A DNA stretch of 52,833 nt from CAZLYK01 sp964563495 (lineage in GTDB: Bacteria; Acidobacteriota; Blastocatellia; RBC074), in contig CAZLYK010000024.1 of NCBI GenBank assembly GCA_964563495.1, positions 1 to 52,833 of the forward strand, in the 5' to 3' direction. Shown one piece after another: positions 26,669 through 36,825 of this stretch. Below the pieces are notes generated by a model. It was given only the letters and a program-made list of their open reading frames with translations, was not told where the DNA came from and searched no databases. Every line of letters begins with the position of its first letter. The stretch's first letter is position 1. Made by a program: the position numbers and the translations under genes.

Positions 26669-27481
26669 ATGCTGGTCGCTCTTTCAATCGCAGGTTTCGA
26701 TCCGTCGGGTGGGGCCGGGGTGCTGGCGGACATCAAGACTTTTTCCGCCATGGGGTGTTTTGGCACCGCCGCGATCAGTTCGATTACATTTCAAAACACG
26801 GTGGCCGTCTACGGCGCATCGCATCAAACGGCGGCCGTCCTGCGATCACAAATAGAGCCAATTATCAACGACTTCACGATCGCCGCGGTCAAGACTGGAA
26901 TGCTTCCGAGCGGCGAGACGATCGAGGTCGCAGCCGAGGCTATCGAACGACACTCGTTGCCCAACGTGGTTGTCGATCCGGTTATCCGCTCGACCAGCGG
27001 TTACGATCTGATTGATGAAAACGCGATCAAGTTTCTGACCGAGCGCCTGCTGCCGCTCGCTGATGTGATCACGCCGAACATGGCCGAGGCCGAGCGCCTG
27101 ACCGGGTTTGAGGTGCGGGATCTGGAAGGAATGAGGAAGGCGGCGAGGCAGATTCACGAAATGTGCTGCCGGCGACCAGTGCGAAGCTCGGCCCGCCGCG
27201 CCGTCCTGGTCAAGGGCGGTCATTTGAGCGGTGAAGCGACCGATATCCTGGACGACGGCGTGGAGGTTCGCATCTTTCGCGCACCCAGGATTTTGACGCG
27301 CAACACGCACGGGACAGGTTGCACACTCTCTTCGGCGATCGCCGCCCTGCTCGCCAAAGGCGTCTCGATTCCGGAAGCGGTCGAGGGGGCCAAACGGTAT
27401 CTGGAGAAGGCATTATTGACGGCGCCGGAGATAGGGCATGGAGCCGGGCCGCTCAATCATCCGGTAGCTAGACAGGATTAA
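26669..27481 (+). CDS. thiD: hydroxymethylpyrimidine/phosphomethylpyrimidine kinase
   Basis: Phosphorylates HMP and HMP-phosphate for thiamine synthesis; ribokinase-like fold. The N-terminus ALSIAGFDPSGGAGVLADIK is the family signature, VVDPVIRSTSGYDL and ITPNMAEAERLTG are substrate segments, and NTHGTGCTLSSAIAA carries the anion hole and catalytic Cys/Asp-equivalent region. ATG 26669 gives 270 residues; it has a poor ribosome-binding site. The last four residues A-R-Q-D and the TAA stop come from a CAGGAT repeat fragment. The NrdD-like gene begins 2 bases later. Confidence 0.9.
   Translation: MLVALSIAGFDPSGGAGVLADIKTFSAMGCFGTAAISSITFQNTVAVYGASHQTAAVLRSQIEPIINDFTIAAVKTGMLPSGETIEVAAEAIERHSLPNVVVDPVIRSTSGYDLIDENAIKFLTERLLPLADVITPNMAEAERLTGFEVRDLEGMRKAARQIHEMCCRRPVRSSARRAVLVKGGHLSGEATDILDDGVEVRIFRAPRILTRNTHGTGCTLSSAIAALLAKGVSIPEAVEGAKRYLEKALLTAPEIGHGAGPLNHPVARQD
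27468..27481. repeat. CAGGAT-family fragment forming the thiD/nrdD-like junction
   Basis: TAGACAGGATTAACT gives thiD its last residues and stop codon, and its AGGA lies 6 bases before the ATG of the next gene, where it can serve as the Shine-Dalgarno sequence. Confidence 0.65.
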
Positions 27482-27483
27482 CT

Positions 27484-29562
27484 ATGAATCTCCTGCAGGA
27501 CAAGGTGACCATCACGCTGGCCGAATCCGAGCTGCTGGTCCGTCAGTCGGACGGCAATTACGCCCGGTTCGACCCGCAGCGGATCACCGACGCGCTGGTT
27601 CGAGAGACGAAGCTCGCCCCGGAGATCGCGCAGCAGATCGCAAATGAAGTCAGGGATCAGATCGAGCGCCTCGGGATTCGCGCCCTGACTTCACCGCTGA
27701 TCCGCGGGCTGGTCGACGCCAAACTGCTCGAGTACCGTCTGATCTCGCAATACCGCGAGCACTCACGACTGGGCGTGCCGCTGTTTGACGTCGAAAACAT
27801 TATCCAATCCGTGCCCGGCGAAGCCACGCTGCACGGTCCCGAGGGCACCAGTCTGCTGCTCGCCGAAGCGATCAAGCGCGAATACGCCATGCTCCAGGTC
27901 TTTTCGGACCCGGTGGCAAATGCGCATCTGCAGGGTGACTTCTATATTGAAAATATGGGAGACATCGATCGTCCGATGACCATGATCGGCTCGATCGATT
28001 TCATCAAGCGTCACGGGATCAAGCTGCCGAGCGGGTTTGCCGGGTCGCGTCCGGCCAAACGCCCGGAAGTGCTCGCTTCGCACCTGGTCACCTACACCGC
28101 CGCGTTGCAGGGATATTTCAGCGAGGCGCTGGCCTGGGACTCGGTCAACTACGCCCTCGCGCCGATGCTCGTCGGGATGAGTGAACGCGAGACCAAGCAA
28201 CTGGCTCAAGGGCTGCTTTTTGAGCTCTCGGCGCCGACGATTGCGCGCGGAGGCCAGCCGGTCCGCTGCGATCTGCATTTGGATTGGGACGCTCCGGCCT
28301 ATTTGCGGGATCTGCCGGTGGTCGGCGCGGGCGGAGAGAAGTTCAATGTGACTTACGGCGCCATGGGCGAAGTCGCGCGGAATTTCCTCAAACTTCTCTT
28401 TGAAATCTATCTCGAGGGCGACGCCCACGGGTTATCATTCAGCGGGCCGCGCCCGATCGTGCATCTGACCAGCCAGTCGATCGACGATCCCGCCAACCGC
28501 GGTTTCGTCGATCTGGTCAGCCGGGCGGCGACCGAACGCGGCGGGGTCATGCTGGTCTTCGATCGGCCCGGCGACGCGGCGGCTGCCTTCACCTCGCGTT
28601 ATGGATTGAGCGGCGACAAGCTGCAGCGCGCCGGCGAGAGCTGGCAATGGCGCGCGGCGATCCTCTCTTCGGTGGTCATCAATCTGCCGCGCGTCGGTTA
28701 TCGCGCCGAAGGCAACCAGGAAGAGGTCTTCGATCTGCTGACGAACCTGCTCGAACTGGCGGCCCAGGCATCGCTTGAAAAACGCGTCTTTCTCGAAAAG
28801 CTGCTCGCGAGAGGTGAGGCGGGTTCGCTCTCGATGCTCGCCATGCGTCCGGACAAGGAACCATTCCTTCCGTTGAGCTGGACCTCGCACGCGATCTGCC
28901 CAGCCGGCCTGGCTGAGCTGGCACAATTCGTCACCGGCAATTCAATCGATGATTCGCCCGAGGCGGTGGAATTCGCGCGTCGCGTCGTAGCCCACCTCAA
29001 CGCCGAAGTCGAGCGGCTCTCGATCAAGCACAAGGTGCGCTTTCTGCTCGCCGAATCCCACGATCTCAATGCCCCGCACCGGTTCGCGCGGCTCGACGCC
29101 AATCGATTCGGACAGCCGGCGGTCAAGCAGGCCCTGTCGAAAAGCGCCGAAGCCCGGGAAGAGGCCGAGCTTTATTACACCAATTCGGTCAAGGCCCCCG
29201 CGACGAGCGGGATCAGCGCATTCGATAAGCTTCGGATCGAGGGCGCAGTCGAGGGTGGAATGATCTGGAATGCCTCGACGGATTTCTGGCTCGGCGCCAG
29301 CTTGCCTTCAACCAACAAAGTCTCCTCGCTCATCTCCTACGGTTTCCATCAAACCCAGGCATCCGCACTGACCTTTTCGCCCGAATTCACGATCTGCAAT
29401 CTCTGCCAGACGGTGTCGCGCGGGCTCCACAATTCGTGCCCGCATTGTGACGGAACGCGGGTCGATGGCCTGGCTCAGGCAACCAGTCGCTACAGCCGCA
29501 CCTCGACCTGGCCACAGTGGAAGCTGGCCGAACTCAAACACCGCAAACGTGAAGAGATTTAA
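27484..29562 (+). CDS. NrdD-like (anaerobic ribonucleotide reductase-related) protein lacking the radical glycine
   Basis: A 692-residue protein with an N-terminal ATP-cone (about 18-90, VRQSDGNYARFDPQRI), a long glycyl-radical-enzyme-like barrel region (GGQPVRCDLHLDWDAP, ICPAGLAELAQFVTG) and a C-terminal Cys4 zinc site (CNLC about 638-641, CPHC about 652-655). Lining up the end with the class III consensus without gaps places Ser668 (in ATSRYS) on the radical glycine of the TGY motif; the downstream KLAELKHRKR is conserved. No nrdG activase gene is adjacent. It may be a regulatory or degenerate relative, not an active reductase. Confidence 0.78.
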   Translation: MNLLQDKVTITLAESELLVRQSDGNYARFDPQRITDALVRETKLAPEIAQQIANEVRDQIERLGIRALTSPLIRGLVDAKLLEYRLISQYREHSRLGVPLFDVENIIQSVPGEATLHGPEGTSLLLAEAIKREYAMLQVFSDPVANAHLQGDFYIENMGDIDRPMTMIGSIDFIKRHGIKLPSGFAGSRPAKRPEVLASHLVTYTAALQGYFSEALAWDSVNYALAPMLVGMSERETKQLAQGLLFELSAPTIARGGQPVRCDLHLDWDAPAYLRDLPVVGAGGEKFNVTYGAMGEVARNFLKLLFEIYLEGDAHGLSFSGPRPIVHLTSQSIDDPANRGFVDLVSRAATERGGVMLVFDRPGDAAAAFTSRYGLSGDKLQRAGESWQWRAAILSSVVINLPRVGYRAEGNQEEVFDLLTNLLELAAQASLEKRVFLEKLLARGEAGSLSMLAMRPDKEPFLPLSWTSHAICPAGLAELAQFVTGNSIDDSPEAVEFARRVVAHLNAEVERLSIKHKVRFLLAESHDLNAPHRFARLDANRFGQPAVKQALSKSAEAREEAELYYTNSVKAPATSGISAFDKLRIEGAVEGGMIWNASTDFWLGASLPSTNKVSSLISYGFHQTQASALTFSPEFTICNLCQTVSRGLHNSCPHCDGTRVDGLAQATSRYSRTSTWPQWKLAELKHRKREEI

Positions 29563-29646
29563 TAGACGGGATTAAGATGATTTATGGCGGGATTGCGAGG
29601 ATGGGTCTTGTGAATCCCGCCACAACCATGTTAATCCTGTCAATAT
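29562..29646. repeat. CAGGAT-family palindromic repeat
   Basis: Left arm TAATAGACGGGATTAAGATG and right arm CATGTTAATCCTGTCAATATT, with an inner GGCGGGATT/AATCCCGCC stem. It fills the whole gap between the NrdD-like stop and the carB start, so carB has no separate ribosome-binding site. Confidence 0.8.
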
Positions 29647-29647
29647 T

Positions 29648-32600
29648 ATGCCCAAGCGAAACGATCTCAAGAAGATTCTGATCATCGGCTCCGGCCCGAT
29701 TGTCATCGGGCAGGCCTGCGAATTCGATTATTCCGGTGCGCAGGCGTGCAAAGCCCTCAAGCAGGAAGGCTTTCAGGTCGTGCTGGTAAACTCGAATCCG
29801 GCGACGATTATGACCGATCCGGAGCTGGCCGACCGGACGTATGTCGAGCCGCTGACGGTCGAGACTGTCACCGCAATCATAGAGCGGGAGCGTCCCGACG
29901 CGCTGCTGCCGACCGTCGGCGGCCAGACGGCCCTCAACCTGACCGTCAAGCTGGCCGAGGCCGGAGTCCTCGAAGAATACGGCGTCGAGCTGATCGGCGC
30001 CAAGCTCGATGCGATCAAGGTCGCGGAAGATCGACTGCTCTTCAAAAAAGCGATGGACGAGATTGGGCTGGAGATGCCCAAAGCGCGGTTCTGTCGCACC
30101 CTGGGCGAATCGATGGCGGCCGCCGAAGAGATCAATTTTCCGATTATCATCCGGCCCAGCTTCACGCTCGGCGGCACCGGCGGCGGCATCGCGTACAACT
30201 ACGAAGAGTTCGAAGAGATCGCCGAGCGGGGCCTGGCGGCCAGCCCGATCACTGAGATTCTGGTCGAGGAATCGATCATCGGCTGGAAAGAGTTCGAGCT
30301 TGAGGTCATGCGCGACCTCGTCGACAACGTCGTGATCATCTGCTCGATTGAGAATTTTGACGCCATGGGCGTCCACACCGGCGATTCGATCACTGTCGCG
30401 CCGGCTCAGACGCTCTCTGATCGCGAATACCAGTTGATGCGCGATGCCGCGATCAAGATCATCCGCAAAGTCGGCGTCGAGACCGGCGGATCGAACATCC
30501 AGTTCGCCGTCAATCCGCGCAATGGCGAACTGCGCGTGATCGAGATGAACCCTCGCGTCTCACGATCGTCGGCGCTCGCCTCCAAAGCCACCGGGTTCCC
30601 GATCGCCAAGATCGCGGCCAAGCTGGCCGTCGGTTACACGCTCGATGAGATCCCCAACGACATCACCAGGAAGACGCCGGCATCGTTCGAACCGACGATC
30701 GATTACGTGGTCGTCAAGATTCCGAAATGGGCGTTCGAGAAATTTCCCGGCGTAGAGGACATGCTCGGCACACAGATGAAGTCGGTCGGCGAAGTCATGG
30801 CCATCGGCCGGACATTCAAAGAGGCGTTTCTCAAAGGCGTCCGCTCGCTCGAGCGTCGCAACTCGCCGTATGTCGGCTATGTCGACGACGAAACCCTGCG
30901 GCGCAAGCTGATCATTCCGAACGCCGAGCGGATCCACTACCTGCACGCGGCTTTTGAGCGCGGCTGGACTCTCGATGAGATCTTCGAGCTGACCACGATC
31001 GATCCCTGGTTTTTGACCCAGCTCCGACAGATCGTCGATCTACAGGAAGAGCTCAAGACGGCGGATCTCGCCTCGATGCCGGCCGATTTGATGCGCCGGG
31101 CGAAGCGTTACGGGTTCTCCGACTGGCGGATCGCGGATCTGATCAAATCGACCGAAGACGAGGTCCGCGAACGCCGCCTGGCGCTGGGCATGAGGCCGGT
31201 CTACAAGCGGGTCGACACTTGCGGAGCGGAGTTCGAATCATTTACCCCATACCTTTATTCGACCTATGAGAGCGAATGCGAAGCCAATCCGACGGATCAG
31301 CGCAAGATCATGATCCTGGGTTCGGGGCCGAACCGCATCGGCCAGGGGATAGAGTTCGATTATTGCTGCTGTCACGCCTCGTTCGCCATGAAAGAGGCCG
31401 GTTATGAGACGATCATGGTCAATTGCAACCCCGAGACCGTCTCGACCGATTACGACACTTCGGATCGGTTGTATTTCGAGCCACTGACCTTTGAAGACGT
31501 CATGCATATCGTCGAATTGGAGAAACCGACCGGGGTGATCGTCCAGTACGGGGGCCAGACGCCGCTCAATCTGGCGATGAGGCTGCACAAAGCCGGTGTC
31601 CCGATTATCGGCACCAGCCCGGAATCGATCGATCTGGCCGAGGACCGTAAACGCTTCGGCCAGTTGCTGGTGGAGCTTCACATCCCGCAACCGGTCAACG
31701 GGACGGCGGTGACCGTCGAGGAGGCGAAACGGGTCGCCGCGTCGATCGGTTACCCGGTGCTCGTCCGCCCCAGCTATGTGCTCGGCGGCCGCGCCATGAT
31801 GATCGTTTATGACGAAGCCAGCCTCGAAGGTTATATGAAGAGCGCGGTCGAGGCCTCGCCCGAAAAACCCGTCCTCATCGATCGCTTCCTCGAAGACGCG
31901 TTCGAGGTCGACGTCGATGCTCTGGCCGACGGGGAGCGATGCGTGATCGCCGGGATCCAGGAACATATCGAGGAGGCCGGCATCCACTCCGGCGATTCAT
32001 CGTGCGTTCTCCCGCCTTATATGGTCAAGCCCGAGCACATCGAGACGATGCGTAAGTATACGCGTCGCCTGGCCAAGGCACTCGACGTCTGCGGCCTGAT
32101 GAATATCCAGTTTGCAATCAAGGACGACATCGTTTACGTCCTCGAAGTCAACCCGCGCGCTTCGCGCACCGTCCCGTTCGTCTCGAAAGCGACCGGCGTC
32201 CCGCTCGCCAGGATCGCCGCCTGCGTCATGACCGGTCAAAAATTGAGCGAGTTCGACCTGCCCGACGAGCTGAGCGTGAGCAGTTTCTTTATCAAGGCGC
32301 CGGTCTTCCCGTTCGTCAAATTCCCGGGCATCGACCCCGTCCTCGGACCGGAGATGCGCTCGACCGGCGAGGTCATGGGCATGGCCGAGAGCTTCGGCCT
32401 CGCCTTCGCCAAAGCGCAGATGGGCGCCAACGCCAGCCTGCCGACCGATGGCACGGCGTTTATCAGCGTCAACGATAACGACAAGAAGAATGCCGTCAGA
32501 GTAGCCAAGCGCCTCCAGGAACTTGGCTTCAGGATCATTGCTACGCGCGGTACGGCCGGCGTCCTCAATGATTCCGGCGTCCACTGTGAGCGCGTCTACA

Positions 32601-32845
32601 AGGTCAATGAAGGCCGGCCGAACGTGGTCGATCTGATCAAGAGCGACGAGATCGACCTGATCATCAATACCCCTCTCGGACGCGCCTCGTTTTACGACGA
32701 GCGCGCGATTCGGCGCGCCGCCATGCAATATAACGTCGTCACCTTCACCACCCTGACCGGGGCCAACGCCGCGGTCAGCGCGATCGCCGCCATGCGCCAG
32801 GAGAACAGGCTGAAAGTGATCAGCCTCCAGGAGCACCACGCCTGA
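29648..32845 (+). CDS. carB: carbamoyl-phosphate synthase large subunit
   Basis: Makes carbamoyl phosphate from bicarbonate, ammonia and ATP for arginine and pyrimidine synthesis, with the CarA glutaminase (not in the window). The 1065 residues show the two homologous halves: ILIIGSGPIVIGQACEFDYS near residue 10 and MILGSGPNRIGQGIEFDYC near 555, each followed by an ATP-grasp domain (RPSFTLGGTGGGIAYN; RPSYVLGGRAMMIVYD), and a C-terminal MGS-like allosteric domain (about 935-1060, FISVNDNDKKNAVRVA). Full length. The start ATG follows the CAGGAT palindrome directly. Confidence 0.97.
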   Translation: MPKRNDLKKILIIGSGPIVIGQACEFDYSGAQACKALKQEGFQVVLVNSNPATIMTDPELADRTYVEPLTVETVTAIIERERPDALLPTVGGQTALNLTVKLAEAGVLEEYGVELIGAKLDAIKVAEDRLLFKKAMDEIGLEMPKARFCRTLGESMAAAEEINFPIIIRPSFTLGGTGGGIAYNYEEFEEIAERGLAASPITEILVEESIIGWKEFELEVMRDLVDNVVIICSIENFDAMGVHTGDSITVAPAQTLSDREYQLMRDAAIKIIRKVGVETGGSNIQFAVNPRNGELRVIEMNPRVSRSSALASKATGFPIAKIAAKLAVGYTLDEIPNDITRKTPASFEPTIDYVVVKIPKWAFEKFPGVEDMLGTQMKSVGEVMAIGRTFKEAFLKGVRSLERRNSPYVGYVDDETLRRKLIIPNAERIHYLHAAFERGWTLDEIFELTTIDPWFLTQLRQIVDLQEELKTADLASMPADLMRRAKRYGFSDWRIADLIKSTEDEVRERRLALGMRPVYKRVDTCGAEFESFTPYLYSTYESECEANPTDQRKIMILGSGPNRIGQGIEFDYCCCHASFAMKEAGYETIMVNCNPETVSTDYDTSDRLYFEPLTFEDVMHIVELEKPTGVIVQYGGQTPLNLAMRLHKAGVPIIGTSPESIDLAEDRKRFGQLLVELHIPQPVNGTAVTVEEAKRVAASIGYPVLVRPSYVLGGRAMMIVYDEASLEGYMKSAVEASPEKPVLIDRFLEDAFEVDVDALADGERCVIAGIQEHIEEAGIHSGDSSCVLPPYMVKPEHIETMRKYTRRLAKALDVCGLMNIQFAIKDDIVYVLEVNPRASRTVPFVSKATGVPLARIAACVMTGQKLSEFDLPDELSVSSFFIKAPVFPFVKFPGIDPVLGPEMRSTGEVMGMAESFGLAFAKAQMGANASLPTDGTAFISVNDNDKKNAVRVAKRLQELGFRIIATRGTAGVLNDSGVHCERVYKVNEGRPNVVDLIKSDEIDLIINTPLGRASFYDERAIRRAAMQYNVVTFTTLTGANAAVSAIAAMRQENRLKVISLQEHHA

Positions 32846-32859
32846 ATTCGGGATTTGAG

Positions 32860-33273
32860 ATGGGGATTAACGATCCGGAAGTTATTCGCAAGATCCTGAG
32901 AGAATGCCGCACCGTCGCCGTCGTCGGCCTCTCGTCAGATCCTTTGCGGCCGAGCTACGGCGTCGCTCAGTATCTGCAAAAACGCGGTTACCGAATTATC
33001 CCGGTCAATCCGAACGAAAAGGAGGTCCTCGGGGAGACGGCTTATCCGAACCTATCCGCCGTGCCGGAGAAATTCGACCTGGTCGATATCTTCCGCCGTT
33101 CGGAGGAAGCCGGAGCTCACGTCGATGAGGCGATTCGTCTCGGCGCAAAGGCCGTCTGGCTGCAGGAAGAGGTGATCGACGAGAAGGCGGCGAAGCGGGC
33201 GCTCGAAGCCGGGATGCTGGTCGTCATGGACCGGTGCATCCTGAAAGAGCATTTGAAAAATAGACAGGATTGA
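32860..33273 (+). CDS. CoA-binding (YccU-like) protein
   Basis: A 137-residue Rossmann-fold protein of the CoA_binding_2 family. The nucleotide-binding start is VAVVGLSSDPLRPSYGVAQY (20-39), then GYRIIPVNPNEKEVLGE, and the conserved AKAVWLQEEVIDEKAA segment. It probably binds CoA or an acyl-CoA; exact function unknown. It lies 14 bases after carB with GGGATTTGAG before the ATG. The C-terminal N-R-Q-D and TGA stop are encoded by a CAGGAT repeat. Confidence 0.87.
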   Translation: MGINDPEVIRKILRECRTVAVVGLSSDPLRPSYGVAQYLQKRGYRIIPVNPNEKEVLGETAYPNLSAVPEKFDLVDIFRRSEEAGAHVDEAIRLGAKAVWLQEEVIDEKAAKRALEAGMLVVMDRCILKEHLKNRQD

Positions 33274-33280
33274 CTGGATC
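33259..33280. repeat. CAGGAT-family repeat, single arm
   Basis: AATAGACAGGATTGACTGGA overlaps the last codons of the CoA-binding protein gene, giving its N-R-Q-D tail and stop. Confidence 0.75.
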
Positions 33281-33282
33281 AG

Positions 33283-33302
33283 GAGGAGCGCCGGCGCTCC
33301 TC
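33283..33302. terminator. 20-bp perfect palindrome between convergent genes
   Basis: GAGGAGCGCC followed by its exact complement lies between the CoA-binding gene (plus) and the M23 peptidase gene (minus). No T-run, so it may be a transcription roadblock or a bidirectional terminator hairpin. Confidence 0.5.
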
Positions 33303-33303
33303 G

Positions 33304-34170
33304 TTAAACGCGTCCGACCGAGAGGTAATTGAGCGGATTGACCGGCCGGTCGTGCAAGCGGACTTCGTAATGGCAATGCGGAGCCGTCGAGCGGCCCGTG
33401 CTGCCGACCGCGCCGATAACCTTACCGCGCGTCACGTGCTGGCCCACGCCGACCTCGATCTTGGACATATGAGCGTAACGGGTGGTCACGCCGTAGCCGT
33501 GGTCGATGACCACGACATTACCGTAACCGGCGTAGACGCCGGCAAAGATGACTATCCCATCGGCGGTGGATTCGATCGCGGTGCCGTGATTGGTGGCGAT
33601 GTCCAGGCCGGCGTGCATTTCAGAGCCGCTCCCGCCAAACGGGTTGCGTCTGAACCCGAAGCCGTCGGTGATGTAACCGCGCACCGGCCAGCCGTTCGGA
33701 GTCGAAGAGAGTTTGACATTGTTCTTGTCGAAGACGTCCTTGATCTGGCGCAACTCGGCCTCCAGGGCCGCGGTCGTCCGTTCGATATCGCTCAGATCAG
33801 TCTCCGCGTCCGGTCCGCCCTGTCCGATGTTCCTGCTCAAGTCGGCGTCGCGACTGATCCCTGAGGTTTCAGCCAGCTTGCGCTGGGTGGTATCGAGCGC
33901 GGCCAGACGCGCCTGCAGAAGGTCGTATTTGCTTTCTGCTTCCTGATTCTTTTCCCGCAGCAGCCGGTTTTCGTGCTGCATCAGGTTGAGCCGCGCCACA
34001 ACCACGGCGTGCTGCGCCAGCCGATAGGTGGCAAAACCAACCGTCAACAGGCCAACCGCGGCAAACCCCAAGATGGCGTAGATGACGTTGTGGTGTAGAT
34101 TGAATTTTCGAAGCTGAGATTTCGCTGTCGGGGCAAATACAAAAGTATAAAAACGCTTATCTTCGTTCAT
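33304..34170 (-). CDS. M23 (LytM) family metallopeptidase, membrane-anchored
   Basis: A 288-residue peptidoglycan endopeptidase-type protein. One N-terminal transmembrane helix (about 29-47, VIYAILGFAAVGLLTVGFA), a coiled-coil region (about 60-130) and the LytM domain (about 175-285). The zinc ligands are present: His and Asp in MHAGLDIA, and the HxH pair in PHCHYEVRLHD; YGNVVVIDHGYGVTTRYAHM is typical. The ATG at 34170 fits the anchor; the longer frame is not coding-like. It may cleave cell-wall crosslinks or activate amidases; the intact ligands favour activity. Confidence 0.9.
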   Translation of the reverse strand: MNEDKRFYTFVFAPTAKSQLRKFNLHHNVIYAILGFAAVGLLTVGFATYRLAQHAVVVARLNLMQHENRLLREKNQEAESKYDLLQARLAALDTTQRKLAETSGISRDADLSRNIGQGGPDAETDLSDIERTTAALEAELRQIKDVFDKNNVKLSSTPNGWPVRGYITDGFGFRRNPFGGSGSEMHAGLDIATNHGTAIESTADGIVIFAGVYAGYGNVVVIDHGYGVTTRYAHMSKIEVGVGQHVTRGKVIGAVGSTGRSTAPHCHYEVRLHDRPVNPLNYLSVGRV

Positions 34171-34800
34171 CTCTATAAAACTCCCTGACTCAACCGGGCA
34201 CAAAAACAGAAATAGACCGGCTAGTATGGAGGAGCCACACTGCACTAGGGCACGAGTTTTCCAGTGGGCTGCGTATGTCGAACTTCCTCTTTGAACGCCG
34301 TCTGGAGTATAAATCGGGATGCATACCCGGACGACAAGCAACTGATCAGTCGGGGGAGGCTAGCATAGTCTCGACCCGGTTTTCAACCAAAGTTCCTCCC
34401 AAAAGACCGCCCTGCAACGATAAGTCATTAAGAATCAATTAGTTCGCCTTTACCCCCCAGGCAAAAAAGCTGCACAAAAATACGAATTTTCGTAAAGGGC
34501 GATTCATATTTTTGGAAATCCGAGGGACGCGGGGGTAGGGCGAATGGGCGACGGGGCGACTGAGGCGACGGGGTGACGGGGCGAATGGGTGACGGGGCGA
34601 ATGGGCGACGGGGTGACGGGGCGAATGGGCGACGGGGTGACGGGGCGAATGGGCGACGGGGCGAATGGGCGACGGGCAGCCAACTTTTCAGGAAGCAAGT
34701 CATTTGCTAGACTGAGGCTAATCGTTGACACGTAGAATCGATAACGCAGCCTGGCGATCACCATGCGCGGAGACAGGCTGCATGAATTGAGGTATCTCTG
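34171..34800. other. 630-base divergent intergenic region with minisatellite
   Basis: Separates the M23 gene (minus) from the VWFA gene (plus), so it holds two promoters that I cannot place with confidence. The only strong structure is the octamer minisatellite at 34537-34677. Confidence 0.5.
34537..34677. repeat. G-rich octamer minisatellite (about 17 units)
   Basis: Tandem 8-bp units of the forms GGGCGACG, GGGTGACG and GGGCGAAT, mostly ordered as a 24-bp higher-order unit of these three, over about 140 bases. All three reading frames on the minus strand stay open because the unit lacks stops, so long apparent ORFs here are artefacts. The same octamer occurs inside the hairpin at 40364-40530. 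Confidence 0.85.
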
Positions 34801-36033
<1,233 letters not shown>

Positions 36034-36054
36034 GGTCCTGGACAACCCACATTT

Positions 36055-36792
36055 ATGAACAACCAAGAAGCGGCCGCGGCAGATTCGGCCAGCCAGTTCA
36101 GCCGGCGGCTGACGGAGATCAGCGAGCGAATTTCTGCGGCTTGCCGCCGCGCCGGGCGTCAAGCTTCCGAAGTCACACTGGTCGGCGTCAGTAAAACCTT
36201 CCCGGCATCTCTCGTCAGAACCGCGATCGAGTCCGGATTGGGTGTGATCGGTGAAAATCGCGTTCAGGAGGCTGCCGACAAAATTACCGAATTGAAGGAG
36301 GTTTCTGCTCAGCACGGCGTGCAATGGCATCTGATCGGCCATCTGCAAAGCAACAAAGCCAGACTCGCCCTCGAGCTCTTCGATGTGGTCGAGACGGTGG
36401 ATAGTCTGAAACTGGCGGAAAGGCTGAGCAAGATCGCCGGTGAAAGCGGCAAAGTCCTGCCCATCTTTATCGAGGTCAACCTGGGAGGCGAGGGATCGAA
36501 AGCCGGCGTCTCGCCTGAGGGGGTTCTGCAGCTTTGCCGGGAGACGAGCCGGCTCGACCAGCTGCAGCTCATCGGGTTGATGGCCGTGCCGCCATTCTCA
36601 GACAACCCCGAAGATGTCCGGCCGTACTTCCGCCGGTTGCGGGAAATCCTTCAGGAAGCGCAGCGAGCAGGCATCGGCGGCGAGCGATTCAAACAGCTCT
36701 CCATGGGGATGAGCAGCGATTTTGAGGTTGCGATCGAAGAAGGCGCAACCTATGTCCGCATCGGCACTGCGCTTTTCGGCTCTCGCAAATAA
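36055..36792 (+). CDS. yggS: YggS/PLPBP family pyridoxal-phosphate homeostasis protein
   Basis: A 245-residue TIM-barrel protein that binds pyridoxal phosphate without known catalysis. The PLP lysine is in TLVGVSKTFP (about 41-50), followed by GVIGENRVQEA, WHLIGHLQSNKA, FIEVNLGGEGSKAG and LSMGMSSDFEVAIEEGATYVR, the family's C-terminal signature. It begins the yggS-yggT-yggU cluster that in many bacteria lies with cell-division genes. Confidence 0.94.
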   Translation: MNNQEAAAADSASQFSRRLTEISERISAACRRAGRQASEVTLVGVSKTFPASLVRTAIESGLGVIGENRVQEAADKITELKEVSAQHGVQWHLIGHLQSNKARLALELFDVVETVDSLKLAERLSKIAGESGKVLPIFIEVNLGGEGSKAGVSPEGVLQLCRETSRLDQLQLIGLMAVPPFSDNPEDVRPYFRRLREILQEAQRAGIGGERFKQLSMGMSSDFEVAIEEGATYVRIGTALFGSRK

Positions 36793-36825
36793 AGATTGCT
36801 TTCGCCAACTTTTCAACTACCATTT

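Noticed and set aside
34537..34677. CRISPR-like array
   Set aside because: Units are contiguous 8-bp octamers with no spacers and no cas genes nearby; it is a minisatellite.
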